Positions 35,406-44,974 of a stretch of 64,000 bases of DNA are shown here, in pieces; within the stretch, counting starts at the first letter, position 1; every line of letters starts with the position of its first letter. The stretch is taken from NCBI GenBank assembly GCA_003513555.1, contig DOPG01000032.1, positions 1,263-65,262 of the forward strand. Direction: 5' to 3'. A model generated the notes under the pieces. It saw nothing but the letters and a program-made list of their open reading frames with translations. It made no database searches and had not been told where the DNA came from. Made by a program: the position numbers and the translations under genes. The DNA is from Rhodopirellula sp. (lineage in GTDB: Bacteria > Planctomycetota > Planctomycetia > Pirellulales > Pirellulaceae).

Positions 35406-37238
35406 CTATTTTTCAAACGAACCCAACTTTTCCGCCGCACCAAGACGTCGAAACAGCAGCAGTCGCATATCAGCCACCTCCTCCCCAGCGACCTCACGGG
35501 CCCGCAAGGTCAGTGTTGCCCTGCCCGGGGCGAGTTGCACAACGCCCAGCGTCATCGGCTGCCAATCACGCACATAACCCTCAATACGTTTAAACCGATC
35601 CTCTGCGGCCCCAATCAAAGGAACCTCATTGGCCACTTCAATCGTTTTCTCGATTTTTTCATCACCAATCGAAAGCTCGATTTTCGATCCGATATCGTGT
35701 TGCTTGCAGGCGTAATACATCTGAACCTCGTACTTCCCACGACTCAAAACCTCCACATCCCAGGTAATCGAATCCTCCAAAGTTCTCCAATTCGTCATGA
35801 AAGTGCAGTTTGGAAAACGATTACTGCGTCGAACACCGCCATGAGCGTGAGCATCTCGGGAGGGCAATTGAGTGTATTCTGCATCTGGATGAGCCAAAGT
35901 GATGGGCCGGGTCTCTGGATCCCGACTGGACTTCAGCGAGGTTTCAGCCAGCCAGCTATCTAACTGTTTCTTCAGTCTTTTTACGACCTGTGGCTTTTTT
36001 TCTGTCAAATCACTCTTCTCGCGAGGATCGTTGATGATGTCATACAGACCCCCACCCATTTGAAGGCGGTATTGGTCATCACGAGCAGTTGCCTTTTTGT
36101 TCCATGTGCTGAACATCACGCGAGATTCCCAATCGTCTCCGCCACCGGTCAACAAAGGCTTGATAGATTTACCATCGAGAGGCTTGGGGGGATCAAAGTC
36201 GATTCCTGCAAAGTCTGCAAGAGTCGGTAATAAATCAATTGCACCCGCAATCCGATTTACCTTGGTCCCCGCGGAAATACAGCGTGGATATCGCACCAGA
36301 CAAGGCGATCGCAATCCACCTTCGTTGGTCGAGCCTTTACGCCCACGCATTCCTGCATTGAAACGTGCACCGTTGGGTCCATTGTCTGAAAAGTAGATCA
36401 CGATGGTGTCCTCACCGGCCCCAATCGAATCAAGATGCTGGAGCAACCGTCCCACATTGGCATCGATATTTTCACACATCGCCAAGGCAGCGCGCGTGTG
36501 TGTCAGCTTTTCGTTCCTTGCATTCGCTGCTTCAGGATCCGGCACAATCTCTTTGTCAGCAAATTTTCGCCAATACTGATCTGGCACCTGCATGGGTGAG
36601 TGCGGGGTATTCAGAGCAAGGTAAACAAAGAAAGGTTGTTCGCGATGCGAATCAATGAATTGGATCGTGCGATTGGTTAAATCATCAACAATGAAACCGT
36701 CACCTTTCACAAGACGACCATTATGTTCCAGCATGGGTGAGAAATAGTTGCCCCAATGCCCACTACAAAACCCATAATAGTCATCAAAGCCGCGAGCATT
36801 GGGATGGTAGGGGTACTGCATTCCACTATGCCACTTTCCATAACATCCGGTTGCATAACCGCCTTTTCGAAAAACCTCAGCTATTGTCTGCTCGTCAGAA
36901 TTGAATCTTTCACCACCAGCCGATGTGCTGTAAACACCTGACCGGTTGTGGTATCTGCCTGTAAGAAACTCTGCTCTGGTGGGTGAACACACGGCACAAA
37001 CATAGAAGCGATCAATCTCGGCACCATCACGTGCCATGGCATCGATATTAGGCGTGTTAAGATTGGGATTTCCATGCAGGCTGAGGTCCCCCCAACCCTG
37101 ATCGTCAGTCAATATCACAACCACATTAGGTCGCTTGACTCCGTCATCCGACAAACACCTATCGGATGACAGTAGCATGCCTGCAAGAGTTACAAGCAGA
37201 GCAACGGAGAATTTTTTCCGGACAGGGATCAACAACAT
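35406..37238 (-). CDS. Secreted sulfatase with C-terminal beta-sandwich-like domain, second of three
   Basis: Type I sulfatase of 610 residues with a signal peptide (about residues 9-31). The maturation site is the canonical CSPTR with Cys84, inside VCAVCSPTRAEFLTGR. Metal-site segments VVILTDDQGWGD and YFSDNGPNGARFNAG are typical, as is GKWHSG. After the catalytic domain (to about residue 435) comes an additional 150-residue region with alternating strands (ITWDVEVLSRGKYEVQMYYACKQ, IELSIGDEKIEKTIEVA, TLTLRAREVAG) that looks like a carbohydrate-binding-type beta-sandwich. Divergent from a membrane Ser/Thr kinase, 137 bp apart. Substrate not predictable. Confidence 0.94.
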   Translation of the reverse strand: MLLIPVRKKFSVALLVTLAGMLLSSDRCLSDDGVKRPNVVVILTDDQGWGDLSLHGNPNLNTPNIDAMARDGAEIDRFYVCAVCSPTRAEFLTGRYHNRSGVYSTSAGGERFNSDEQTIAEVFRKGGYATGCYGKWHSGMQYPYHPNARGFDDYYGFCSGHWGNYFSPMLEHNGRLVKGDGFIVDDLTNRTIQFIDSHREQPFFVYLALNTPHSPMQVPDQYWRKFADKEIVPDPEAANARNEKLTHTRAALAMCENIDANVGRLLQHLDSIGAGEDTIVIYFSDNGPNGARFNAGMRGRKGSTNEGGLRSPCLVRYPRCISAGTKVNRIAGAIDLLPTLADFAGIDFDPPKPLDGKSIKPLLTGGGDDWESRVMFSTWNKKATARDDQYRLQMGGGLYDIINDPREKSDLTEKKPQVVKRLKKQLDSWLAETSLKSSRDPETRPITLAHPDAEYTQLPSRDAHAHGGVRRSNRFPNCTFMTNWRTLEDSITWDVEVLSRGKYEVQMYYACKQHDIGSKIELSIGDEKIEKTIEVANEVPLIGAAEDRFKRIEGYVRDWQPMTLGVVQLAPGRATLTLRAREVAGEEVADMRLLLFRRLGAAEKLGSFEK

Positions 37239-37375
37239 TTTTCATTCTTTCTCGGGGACATTCACGTGTTACTCACAGCCTAATTTGGGTAAGTCGCTCA
37301 AGCAACGCGACTGATTCTCTGAAAGCACTCGCTTCACGGCAATCTACTGTCAAACTTGCCTTTATACTGTGACAC

Positions 37376-39046
37376 ATGGAGAAAACGCCCGAAGACAAAC
37401 ACAGCATTCCAAACAGGCCAGATACCTCTAATGAGGTAGCTCCGGCTTCACACAAAGACATGTCTCAAGACCACCAGCAGGTACTTGAAACTGTCATGGC
37501 TGAATATCTCGAAAAGCTTGATTCAGGCAAAACTCCTGACCCAGCGGCTTATCTTGAAGCATATCCACAGCATGCAGACGAACTTTCTACGTTTTTCCGA
37601 AATCACCATTGGCTAGGGGCGAATTCGCCCCCCGATGCACCATCTCTCTTAGGTGCAAAGATTGGGCCCTATCAGATCGAAAGGGAAATAGCGCGAGGTG
37701 GAATGGGAGTCGTGTATCAGGCGCATCAGGAAGGGCTCGACCGAAGGGTTGCCTTAAAGCTGATCAGTGGTGGTGTGCTTGCAGGTAAAGAAGAGCGTAG
37801 TCGTTTCCGATTAGAGGCAGAAGCAGCGGCACGGCTTGATCATCCCGGCATCATCTCAATTTTTGATATCGGCTCGTGGCGCGGCTATGAATATTTTTCG
37901 ATGGCATTCATCGATGGCCCTACGCTTCAGAGACACGTCGATGCACGTGATTTAAGTTACGAGCAAATAGCGAACGTGCTGCGCGATGTTGCGAATGCGG
38001 TTCACTATGCACACCGTTCGGGAATCATCCATCGCGACCTGAAGCCCGACAATATTTTAATCAATGCTGATGGCTATCCCCTGGTCGCTGACTTCGGTTT
38101 GGCAAAAACACATCGTGGTGGCAGTATCCTGACTCAAACGGGGCAGATTCTGGGTACACCGCACTACATGAGCCCGGAACAAGCAAGTGGAGATCGTGGC
38201 TCCGATACCTCCTCCGACATCTACTCCCTCGGTGCTATTCTGTACGCGATGCTGACGGGACAACCACCCCATGAAGGCGAATCCGCCGCACAAATTCTCC
38301 GAAGTCTCGCGGAAAATGAACCTTCAACACCACGACAAATACGCAAAGATGTCCCCCCAGACCTTGAGAACATCTGCTTGAGGGCAATGCGACCTGAACC
38401 GGTCGCCCGTTATGAAACAGCAGAAGACATCGCAAGTGATCTTGAACGTTACCTTTCCGGTGAGCCAATCCAGGCTGGAAGTAGCGGTTTACTGGACCGT
38501 ATGGCACGTGAGTTTCGGCGAGATCAGCACCAGACGTCTTTCAAGAGCTGGGATCGGGCTTTGGAGAGTATCGGTTTCATTGTTTTCATAGCCCATTTGC
38601 TGATGTACGGATGGCAGTGGTTATCTGATACACCAAACAATTGGGTTGCCTATTGGCCCGCACGGGCCGTGATGTTATGTGCTATTTTCTTTGTCATTTA
38701 CCGGGCACGCGACGGTGCGATGCTGCCCAGCAGCGTAGCAGAACGTCCCGTCTGGTCCATCTGGATTGCCTATCTCGTCACGCTCGCGGTACTGAATTTG
38801 ATCACCATTGCCAGTGGTGACGAACAAGACAATTTATTCCAAACTGCAGCGGCACTGAGTGGTTTCGCATTTATCGCCATGTCAGGCCACATCTGGGGTG
38901 GCGCGGCCCCCTTGGGCTTGGGGTTTCTCGCAGTTGCCGCAGCCTGTGCTCTGGCCCCATCAGTCTCACCGCTATTGATGGGAACCATGTGGCTGCTCAG
39001 CATGCTGATACTTGCCCGCCATTACCGCTGTAAATCAGCAAACTAA
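37376..39046 (+). CDS. Membrane Ser/Thr protein kinase with C-terminal TM domain
   Basis: A 556-residue kinase. Residues 31-75 form the helical region seen before many planctomycete kinases (EYLEKLDSGKTPDPAAYLEAYPQHADEL). The kinase domain follows with IARGGMGVVY, Lys128 in VALKLI, HRDLKPDN (219-226), DFGLAK (239-244) and GTPHYMSPEQASG. Residues about 395-556 contain five or so hydrophobic segments, so the protein is membrane-anchored through its C-terminus with the kinase in the cytoplasm; no extracytoplasmic sensor domain is visible. It is divergent from the second sulfatase, which may share regulation. All catalytic residues are intact, unlike the pseudokinase near 47 kb. Confidence 0.93.
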   Translation: MEKTPEDKHSIPNRPDTSNEVAPASHKDMSQDHQQVLETVMAEYLEKLDSGKTPDPAAYLEAYPQHADELSTFFRNHHWLGANSPPDAPSLLGAKIGPYQIEREIARGGMGVVYQAHQEGLDRRVALKLISGGVLAGKEERSRFRLEAEAAARLDHPGIISIFDIGSWRGYEYFSMAFIDGPTLQRHVDARDLSYEQIANVLRDVANAVHYAHRSGIIHRDLKPDNILINADGYPLVADFGLAKTHRGGSILTQTGQILGTPHYMSPEQASGDRGSDTSSDIYSLGAILYAMLTGQPPHEGESAAQILRSLAENEPSTPRQIRKDVPPDLENICLRAMRPEPVARYETAEDIASDLERYLSGEPIQAGSSGLLDRMAREFRRDQHQTSFKSWDRALESIGFIVFIAHLLMYGWQWLSDTPNNWVAYWPARAVMLCAIFFVIYRARDGAMLPSSVAERPVWSIWIAYLVTLAVLNLITIASGDEQDNLFQTAAALSGFAFIAMSGHIWGGAAPLGLGFLAVAAACALAPSVSPLLMGTMWLLSMLILARHYRCKSAN

Positions 39047-39216
39047 GCGTGTATTGACTCCGTAGGAACCCTAAGTGCTTGCAAAAGCAGTGGGTCATCC
39101 AAGCTTCGGAACTTGCCTCTGTATTTCAAACGTTTGCCGGGTGAAACCCTGACAAATCATGCGTACAATGAGTGCTTCCTTCCATCAATCATTTCAGCCC
39201 CGAGGTAGCCGCCACG

Positions 39217-40224
39217 ATGCGTGACCCCCACTCAATCAATCGACGTGTCTTTCTTGAATCCACCACTGCAGCGGCAATCGCTACTGGCTCGGTTCTCACA
39301 TCTGGCTTACAGGTTTCCGCAGCCGACACCGCAACAAGTGCTGAATCGGTCGTGGGCACGCTGTACTCAACGCTCAACGACAAACAGAAAAAATCGATCT
39401 GCTTTGACTGGAATCACCAGGATGACAAACGAGGCTTGCTGAGAACTTTCGTAGCCAATAATTGGAATATCACCAAGCCGGAAATCAATGATGATTTCTA
39501 TACCGATGAACAACGTGAGTTGATCACGAAAATTTTCGAGTCCATCGTGCACCCTGCATGGCACGAACGTTATTACCAGCAACTGGAGGACGATGCAGGT
39601 GGATTCGGCAATGAGCAGTCGATTGCGATCTTTGGGAAACCGGGCGAAGGCAAATTCGAACTCGTTTTGACGGGTCGCCACATGACCTTGAGGTGTGATG
39701 GAAATTCAGCAGATCACGTTGCTTTTGGTGGACCAATTTTCTACGGTCATGCACCTGAATTCAATGAGAATCCCAAGCACACTGACAATGTCTTCTGGAG
39801 TCAAGCGGTCGAAGCCAACAAGCTTTATCAAATGCTCGGAGGTCAACAACAGAAACAGGCGCAAGTCGCCAAGACACCCAGAGAACAAGCCGTTGCCTTC
39901 CGCGGTGATAAAGGAGGCATGACAGGCCTTCCCGTCACCGACATGAGCTCTGATCAAAAGGAGCATTTGCAGAAAGTACTTGGTACGCTTACGGAAATGT
40001 ATCGCACCAGCGATCAGCAAGAGGCGATGCAATGCCTCGCGAAACAAGGCGGCCTTGATGCCTGCACCCTCTCGTTTTACACCGACAAAGATCTAGGCAA
40101 GGACAAGGTGTGGGATAACTGGCGACTAGAAGGACCATCGTTTGTATGGCACTATCGCGGTGCACCTCACGTGCACGTTTGGGTTAATGTCGCCGATTCA
40201 GCCGACGTGAAAACCAACGCTTGA
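39217..40224 (+). CDS. DUF3500 family exported protein with Tat signal
   Basis: A 335-residue protein of the DUF3500 family, function unknown. The start at ATG 39217 gives MRDPHSINRRVFLESTTAAA, a twin-arginine signal. GAGG lies about 10 bases upstream. A GTG at 39172 would add 15 residues ahead of the Tat motif. The core motif FELVLTGRHMTLRCDGN followed by VAFGGPIFYGHAPEFNE is characteristic of the family, and the C-terminal GPSFVWHYRGAPHVHVWVNV carries a histidine cluster. A strong terminator-like stem-loop lies 28 bases after the stop, so the gene is likely monocistronic or the end of its transcript. Confidence 0.87.
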   Translation: MRDPHSINRRVFLESTTAAAIATGSVLTSGLQVSAADTATSAESVVGTLYSTLNDKQKKSICFDWNHQDDKRGLLRTFVANNWNITKPEINDDFYTDEQRELITKIFESIVHPAWHERYYQQLEDDAGGFGNEQSIAIFGKPGEGKFELVLTGRHMTLRCDGNSADHVAFGGPIFYGHAPEFNENPKHTDNVFWSQAVEANKLYQMLGGQQQKQAQVAKTPREQAVAFRGDKGGMTGLPVTDMSSDQKEHLQKVLGTLTEMYRTSDQQEAMQCLAKQGGLDACTLSFYTDKDLGKDKVWDNWRLEGPSFVWHYRGAPHVHVWVNVADSADVKTNA

Positions 40225-40251
40225 TATCTTCAATCAACTTTTTTGAGTCAC

Positions 40252-40283
40252 AACAAGGGATTGGCCTCGGCCAATCCCTTGTT
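40252..40283 (+). terminator. Perfect 15-bp stem-loop terminator after the DUF3500 gene
   Basis: AACAAGGGATTGGCC (40252-40266) and GGCCAATCCCTTGTT (40269-40283) are perfectly complementary with only two bases between, giving a tight hairpin 28 bases past the stop codon. A T-rich run (ATTTTTCT) follows about 15 bases later, and TTTTTT lies just upstream for the opposite strand. This is the most convincing intrinsic terminator in the window. Confidence 0.75.
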
Positions 40284-40504
40284 CATTATCATCCAATTTT
40301 TCTACTCCATCGGCTGAAACAAAACATACGTGCTGTGGATAGGCCGGTTCTGCCGGAACATCACTTCCCGAGCTGACTTCGCACCCCAACAACCACTACA
40401 CATGAAAGCAAAGAAGATTCAAGCAATTTTGCATCTTGCCTCCATGTGATACTCTTGGTGATGCTAGTGAGAGTTCAACCCACCCTTCTTGAAGAGATCA
40501 CACG

Positions 40505-40882
40505 ATGCGAGGATTCGCTTACGTCATTGCTGTTTTGGCTGCCATCGGAATCATGATTGGCATTGTGTCCTATCCCAATCAAAGTAAGCCAACGAGCGAT
40601 CGCTCTGCAGCGACACCTGCCACTGCTGCCGTAATGACGGAACCCGGTACATTGAAAATTGCTGTACCCACCATGCATTGTGAAGTGGCCTGCTTTCCAA
40701 GGGTGAAGACAACACTGGAAGGCAATGATGGTGTCCAGTCGGTTGAATTAGCAACTCAGAAAGAAGAGGGCGTACTGGATAATCGCCAAGTGATCGTGAA
40801 CTATGACAATGGATTCAATCTGAATGCGGCGTTGGCCGCATTGGTGGAGGAAGGATTTCCAAATTCTGTTGTCGTGGAGTGA
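40505..40882 (+). CDS. Membrane-anchored heavy-metal-associated (HMA-like) protein
   Basis: A 125-residue protein with an N-terminal hydrophobic anchor or signal (AYVIAVLAAIGIMIGIVSY) and an HMA-like ferredoxin-fold domain from about residue 48. The metal-binding loop is MHCEVAC (Cys59 and Cys63), a CxxxC arrangement instead of the usual CxxC, followed by the helix FPRVKTTLEGNDGVQSVEL and strand QVIVNYDNGFNL. It likely binds a soft metal ion or has lost transfer function. The cbiX chelatase starts 56 bp downstream on the same strand. AAGAGA upstream of the ATG is a weak ribosome-binding site. Confidence 0.82.
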   Translation: MRGFAYVIAVLAAIGIMIGIVSYPNQSKPTSDRSAATPATAAVMTEPGTLKIAVPTMHCEVACFPRVKTTLEGNDGVQSVELATQKEEGVLDNRQVIVNYDNGFNLNAALAALVEEGFPNSVVVE

Positions 40883-40938
40883 CTTGTCACAGCAGACGGT
40901 TGTAGCCCCTACTCATTCAACCCATGGAATGAAACCAA

Positions 40939-41688
40939 ATGGACAAAACCGGTATCTTGCTGGTTGGGCATGGAACACGTAACGCTGATGGTACCCGCCA
41001 GTTTTTTGAGTTGGAAAGACACTTAAGCGACTTGGTTAGCCCCACGCCAGTTACCGCTGGCTTGCTGGAGTTCCAAAGCCCGTCCATTCCGGAGGCATGG
41101 AACACACTTTTATCCCAAGGAGTGACTCATATCCATGTTGCACCGTTGTTGTTGTTTGCGGCCGGCCATGCCAAACAGGACATCCCTGACATCCTGGCGG
41201 AATGCCAAGCCCGAAGCCGTCAAGTGATGTTTGACCAATCGCGTCCGCTCTCACGGCATTCAGCGATCATCGATCTGGCGATCCAACGATTGAATACAGC
41301 GTTGGCTTCCTGTCAACATTCACCCGAACGCACAGCCGTCATCATGGTGGGTCGTGGCAGTCACGACCCATGTGCCAAAGCCGATATGCTGGTCCTCAGC
41401 GAGATCATCAGCCATCGGTCGTTTGTGTCAGAAGTAATCACAACGTTCTACGCAATGACGGAACCACGCTTACCAGACACACTTCAGGCAGCAGCCGTCA
41501 GTGGCCGCTTTGATACTATCGTGGTCCAGCCACACTTGCTCTTTGAAGGACGACTTTATCAGGCGATTTTGGATCAAACAAAGGAAGCCGCAGAGAGGCA
41601 CCCAGCTCTGCAGTGGATCACTTCTGGCTACCTTGGCCCTGATCCTTTACTTGCTGAGGCAATAGCCAACAGGACGGGAATGCATTGA
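40939..41688 (+). CDS. cbiX: Sirohydrochlorin chelatase (CbiX/SirB family)
   Basis: Inserts cobalt (CbiX) or ferrous iron (SirB) into sirohydrochlorin for cobalamin or siroheme. The 249-residue protein is the long form with two pseudo-repeated halves. Metal-binding histidines are His11 in LLVGHGTRNADG and His77 in FAAGHAKQDIP. The second half begins VIMVGRGSHDPCAK and includes TFYAMTEPRLPDTLQ and VVQPHLLFEGRL. Metal choice cannot be read from sequence; the fused CobL in the same window suggests cobalamin synthesis occurs. It follows a small HMA-like protein, which may be a metal-handling partner (inference). Confidence 0.92.
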   Translation: MDKTGILLVGHGTRNADGTRQFFELERHLSDLVSPTPVTAGLLEFQSPSIPEAWNTLLSQGVTHIHVAPLLLFAAGHAKQDIPDILAECQARSRQVMFDQSRPLSRHSAIIDLAIQRLNTALASCQHSPERTAVIMVGRGSHDPCAKADMLVLSEIISHRSFVSEVITTFYAMTEPRLPDTLQAAAVSGRFDTIVVQPHLLFEGRLYQAILDQTKEAAERHPALQWITSGYLGPDPLLAEAIANRTGMH

Positions 41689-41725
41689 GCACTAGCTGTG
41701 ATGCAAATGGCCGTGATGCAAATAC

Positions 41726-44452
41726 TCAATCACGCAACAGATGGATAATCGCGTCGGCAATCACTCGATCGTCAAACTGAGTGACAGATACGTTAGCGCC
41801 TCGAAACCACTTCATTGCTGGGGCAGTGTAATCCGCAGGTGCTGTCGGACTCGCTACTGGCCCATTCCACGCCGTGCTCAGCCATTGTCCACGCTGCTCG
41901 GACCACTCGTACTGTCCACCGAGACTACACTGCACATCAGCACCAAGAATGCTTTTTACGGTCAACAACACCTCATCCGGATTCAACTGAAACTGGCGTG
42001 TAATTGAATCAAGGAATTGCGCCGTGGCGACGCTGCTGACCCGGGCTCTTGCGTACAACTGTGCATTTGCCCAGCTTTCCAACTGACTGCCATTCAAATC
42101 ACCAATATTGGCACGAATCTGCGCCGGATTTGGCGCTTCCGTGGCTGCCAAGAAAGGCAAACTTTGAGTGATTACCTCAGGCTGAAAAGAAAGGATGCTG
42201 AACTTGCCATCAGTAAAACGAAACAGCCCACCCAGAAGGCGACTCATACCGGGGCCCACGGGTTGGCCACGTCCTAAACCAAGGGGGAGACGATCGAGTG
42301 CACTTGGCTGAGGCCAAGCGCCGAGGTATCCCGGTAATTGCCGCAAGGAAAGATAGGCTTTGATGATGCCCTCAAACTGTTCAGGCGTGGGAGGCACCGT
42401 ATCCTTGATCGCTACAAATAAATGAGTAGGTGGGCCAAGTTGCTGCGAAGCAACATGTGCTTGTAGTGAAATGATGTCATCAGGTGCGAACTGCATTGCA
42501 ACCTGAGTAGGCGGCCCGAGTTGCTGGGCATATTTTCCGTACTTACCAGGATCAAATGGCGCAATTTCGGCATGGATCGCCAAGCGTTCACGCTTCGAAT
42601 CAGGAGCAGGATCATCACGATGGATGCCGACCATGATCGGGTCCATCGTTGCGAATCGGTTGGTGTATTCCATTGCTATCTGGCTGTACCAAGCAAACTC
42701 CTCAGGAGTTACTGATGTAATTTCAACATCAGCGATTGGAAGAAAACTGCCTCGGGCACCTCGTTTTGTATCGATTGAAGTGTTATCCAATTCAAACACG
42801 CCACTACCATCTGACCGAACACCAAAGTTAGGTGGCAGCATTCCTGTGGCAACCAATTGGTCAATGCCAAAATCGCTCGGAGGCAAATTTGCCTCCATGG
42901 CGCCCGTCATTCTGGCGAGTTGGAGAAGAGAAATATCAGCCTTGGCAAACATCCGACGACGCAACTCAATCAAATATTTTGGCGAGACCAACCCGCGAAG
43001 CATTGCTGGAGAAAAATAGGCAAAAATGGTGTCATCACGTTCAAGCGGCATCAACTTTCTGGCAAGCATGAATTCGGGCGTTGCTGCAAGCGAGTTCCCC
43101 GACTGAGCAACCGCAAGGAATTGCTCAGTCAGCTTGCGACTATTGCTGATAAAAATGTAGTTGCCATCCTGCGTAAAAAATGAGCGAATGCGGTTGTCTG
43201 CGGTACTAAGCAAACTGACTTGCCGGTCGTTAATTTCAAAATTTTCCAACGTGACCGTCGTATCCTCCCGTGCAAGCTTAGTGCGATCATTTTTGATTGA
43301 CGTGGTGAGCAGGAATGCATTTCTGGATTTGATCAACACCCCCATACTTGCCCCATCGGTCAGGAAGAGATCTCTTCCAATCAGCGCTTGATCCTCGATC
43401 ACAGTACCACCCAACATTCGGGACAACTGTGTCATTTTCATGTTCAGCTGTGTTTCAAGTCGTTCCGCACTATCATTCACAAGACCTCTCAGCGTGATCA
43501 TTCGCGTGATGTCGCCGCCATGCTCATTTGTCAAATCCTGAAACCACAAGTAGTTTTGGAAAGAGCCATACCGAATGTAAAAGCAGTCAGGCGGAACCTT
43601 TGTGGCGATTGGCTCAACAACCGCATTTTTGACACCCGGGGGAACAATTTCAGAAATCCAACGCGGCGGTGCAGGAAGAGGCTCAGTCGCCGATTGTGGT
43701 GGTCTTGCTTCAACCGCAGCCTCTGCAAACATCGACTCACCAACACCAGCAGCACCGCCGATCAATTTCAACGTGCTCAATAACTGGTCTTCTTCCTGCC
43801 TTGACTCGTTGTACCATTTGGGCAGAGGTAAGCCTGTGCGTCTGGCTAACATTGCGATCAGATACAACTGCACCGCAGCCGGTTGCTCGGACGCCGCGAC
43901 GAGTGCTTGTGCCTCGTCTGTGTAGCCTGTCCACCATGTCTTGAGGACGCTCGCGTGAACGGCCTGATCCTGCTGTGGAATGATAGAATAATTACCGATC
44001 ACGCCGCGTTCATCGCTGACGGTTACCGTCAATGGCTCGGCACCCACAAACAGAAATGAAACCCGACGAGCCACCGTCTGACTCAATTGTTCATCACCAC
44101 TGGCAAGCTCACGAATTAAACTGCCCACCCGATTCAAAAGTCGACCTCCACCAGCTTGAGGAACTGGTCGATCAGAAGGGCGTCCTGTCGTAACCAGATC
44201 GTTCGAGACAGGATACAAGACTCGCCCATCCCCACCACTTACTCTGAGTGCAGGAAAAACGCGACCGAACATGGCGTCGTCGAGAGGCATTTCAATCGTC
44301 GCCGCCCCAAACGGCTCGCCGACTGCAGCTGTAATAAAAACATCCTCCGCTTTCACGCACGTTGCACATGTCAGAAACATGACGACAAGCGAAAAAAAAT
44401 TGAATGAGGACTGCTCGAATCGGCCACGGAATCGTTGAAAGAAAATTCGCAT
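41726..44452 (-). CDS. Large secreted protein of unknown function
   Basis: A 908-residue protein with an N-terminal signal peptide (about residues 14-35: FNFFSLVVMFLTCATCVKA). No catalytic motif or membrane segment is evident after that. The sequence alternates mixed alpha/beta stretches; features include FYIRYGSFQNYLWFQDLTNEHGGDITRMITLRG (about residue 290 on), TDNRIRSFF-like strands, and a repeated QQLGPPT motif (about residues 660 and 688). It resembles very large exported hypothetical proteins of planctomycetes. No partner gene is evident: cbiX is convergent only 37 bp away and argH is divergent. Function not assigned. Confidence 0.85.
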   Translation of the reverse strand: MRIFFQRFRGRFEQSSFNFFSLVVMFLTCATCVKAEDVFITAAVGEPFGAATIEMPLDDAMFGRVFPALRVSGGDGRVLYPVSNDLVTTGRPSDRPVPQAGGGRLLNRVGSLIRELASGDEQLSQTVARRVSFLFVGAEPLTVTVSDERGVIGNYSIIPQQDQAVHASVLKTWWTGYTDEAQALVAASEQPAAVQLYLIAMLARRTGLPLPKWYNESRQEEDQLLSTLKLIGGAAGVGESMFAEAAVEARPPQSATEPLPAPPRWISEIVPPGVKNAVVEPIATKVPPDCFYIRYGSFQNYLWFQDLTNEHGGDITRMITLRGLVNDSAERLETQLNMKMTQLSRMLGGTVIEDQALIGRDLFLTDGASMGVLIKSRNAFLLTTSIKNDRTKLAREDTTVTLENFEINDRQVSLLSTADNRIRSFFTQDGNYIFISNSRKLTEQFLAVAQSGNSLAATPEFMLARKLMPLERDDTIFAYFSPAMLRGLVSPKYLIELRRRMFAKADISLLQLARMTGAMEANLPPSDFGIDQLVATGMLPPNFGVRSDGSGVFELDNTSIDTKRGARGSFLPIADVEITSVTPEEFAWYSQIAMEYTNRFATMDPIMVGIHRDDPAPDSKRERLAIHAEIAPFDPGKYGKYAQQLGPPTQVAMQFAPDDIISLQAHVASQQLGPPTHLFVAIKDTVPPTPEQFEGIIKAYLSLRQLPGYLGAWPQPSALDRLPLGLGRGQPVGPGMSRLLGGLFRFTDGKFSILSFQPEVITQSLPFLAATEAPNPAQIRANIGDLNGSQLESWANAQLYARARVSSVATAQFLDSITRQFQLNPDEVLLTVKSILGADVQCSLGGQYEWSEQRGQWLSTAWNGPVASPTAPADYTAPAMKWFRGANVSVTQFDDRVIADAIIHLLRD

Positions 44453-44974
44453 ATCGATTTACAATTTGAGGGTAATCGCCCGGGCAGCGGTGTTGAAATA
44501 GGTTTGCGTAAACTGTTTTCAGAAGACCGCTTCAGAAGGCTCCGAACACTTCAAAAAAACCTTCGTTATGTCCCGCCTCATGCCCAAGGGCGTCAGTTGG
44601 CCAGCATGACAGATTCCGCTGTTTTCGTTGCGGGGTCATTGTTGCAGAAAATGTTGCAAAAACTACCAGCACCCAAAGCTACTAGCTGTGAACCAGCAGC
44701 CAGCTTCCTGCATCATTGCCTTCAGACCATTGAAGCCAAAGTTCAATTTGGATGAACCTGACCAAACGCTAACTTCTGTTCAGTGCCCGCACGTGACTTG
44801 GTGTCAAAATTGATCGCGGATGCCAAATGATGGAAAACCCCCAGCAGCGAGCGTTCTCAGGTTTCTCGCTGAGCGGGGTCGTCATTCTCCGCGTCTCTGG
44901 GATAATAAGCGTCAGACTGAACGCACGATCCGCGTGCATTATTAAGAATCCGAAGCAATTGGGACAATCGATCC
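44453..44974. other. 522-bp divergent intergenic region
   Basis: Lies between the leftward 908-residue secreted-protein gene and the rightward argH. Short open frames here lack protein-like composition or start signals. It must contain both promoters but I cannot pick convincing -10/-35 pairs. Confidence 0.5.
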
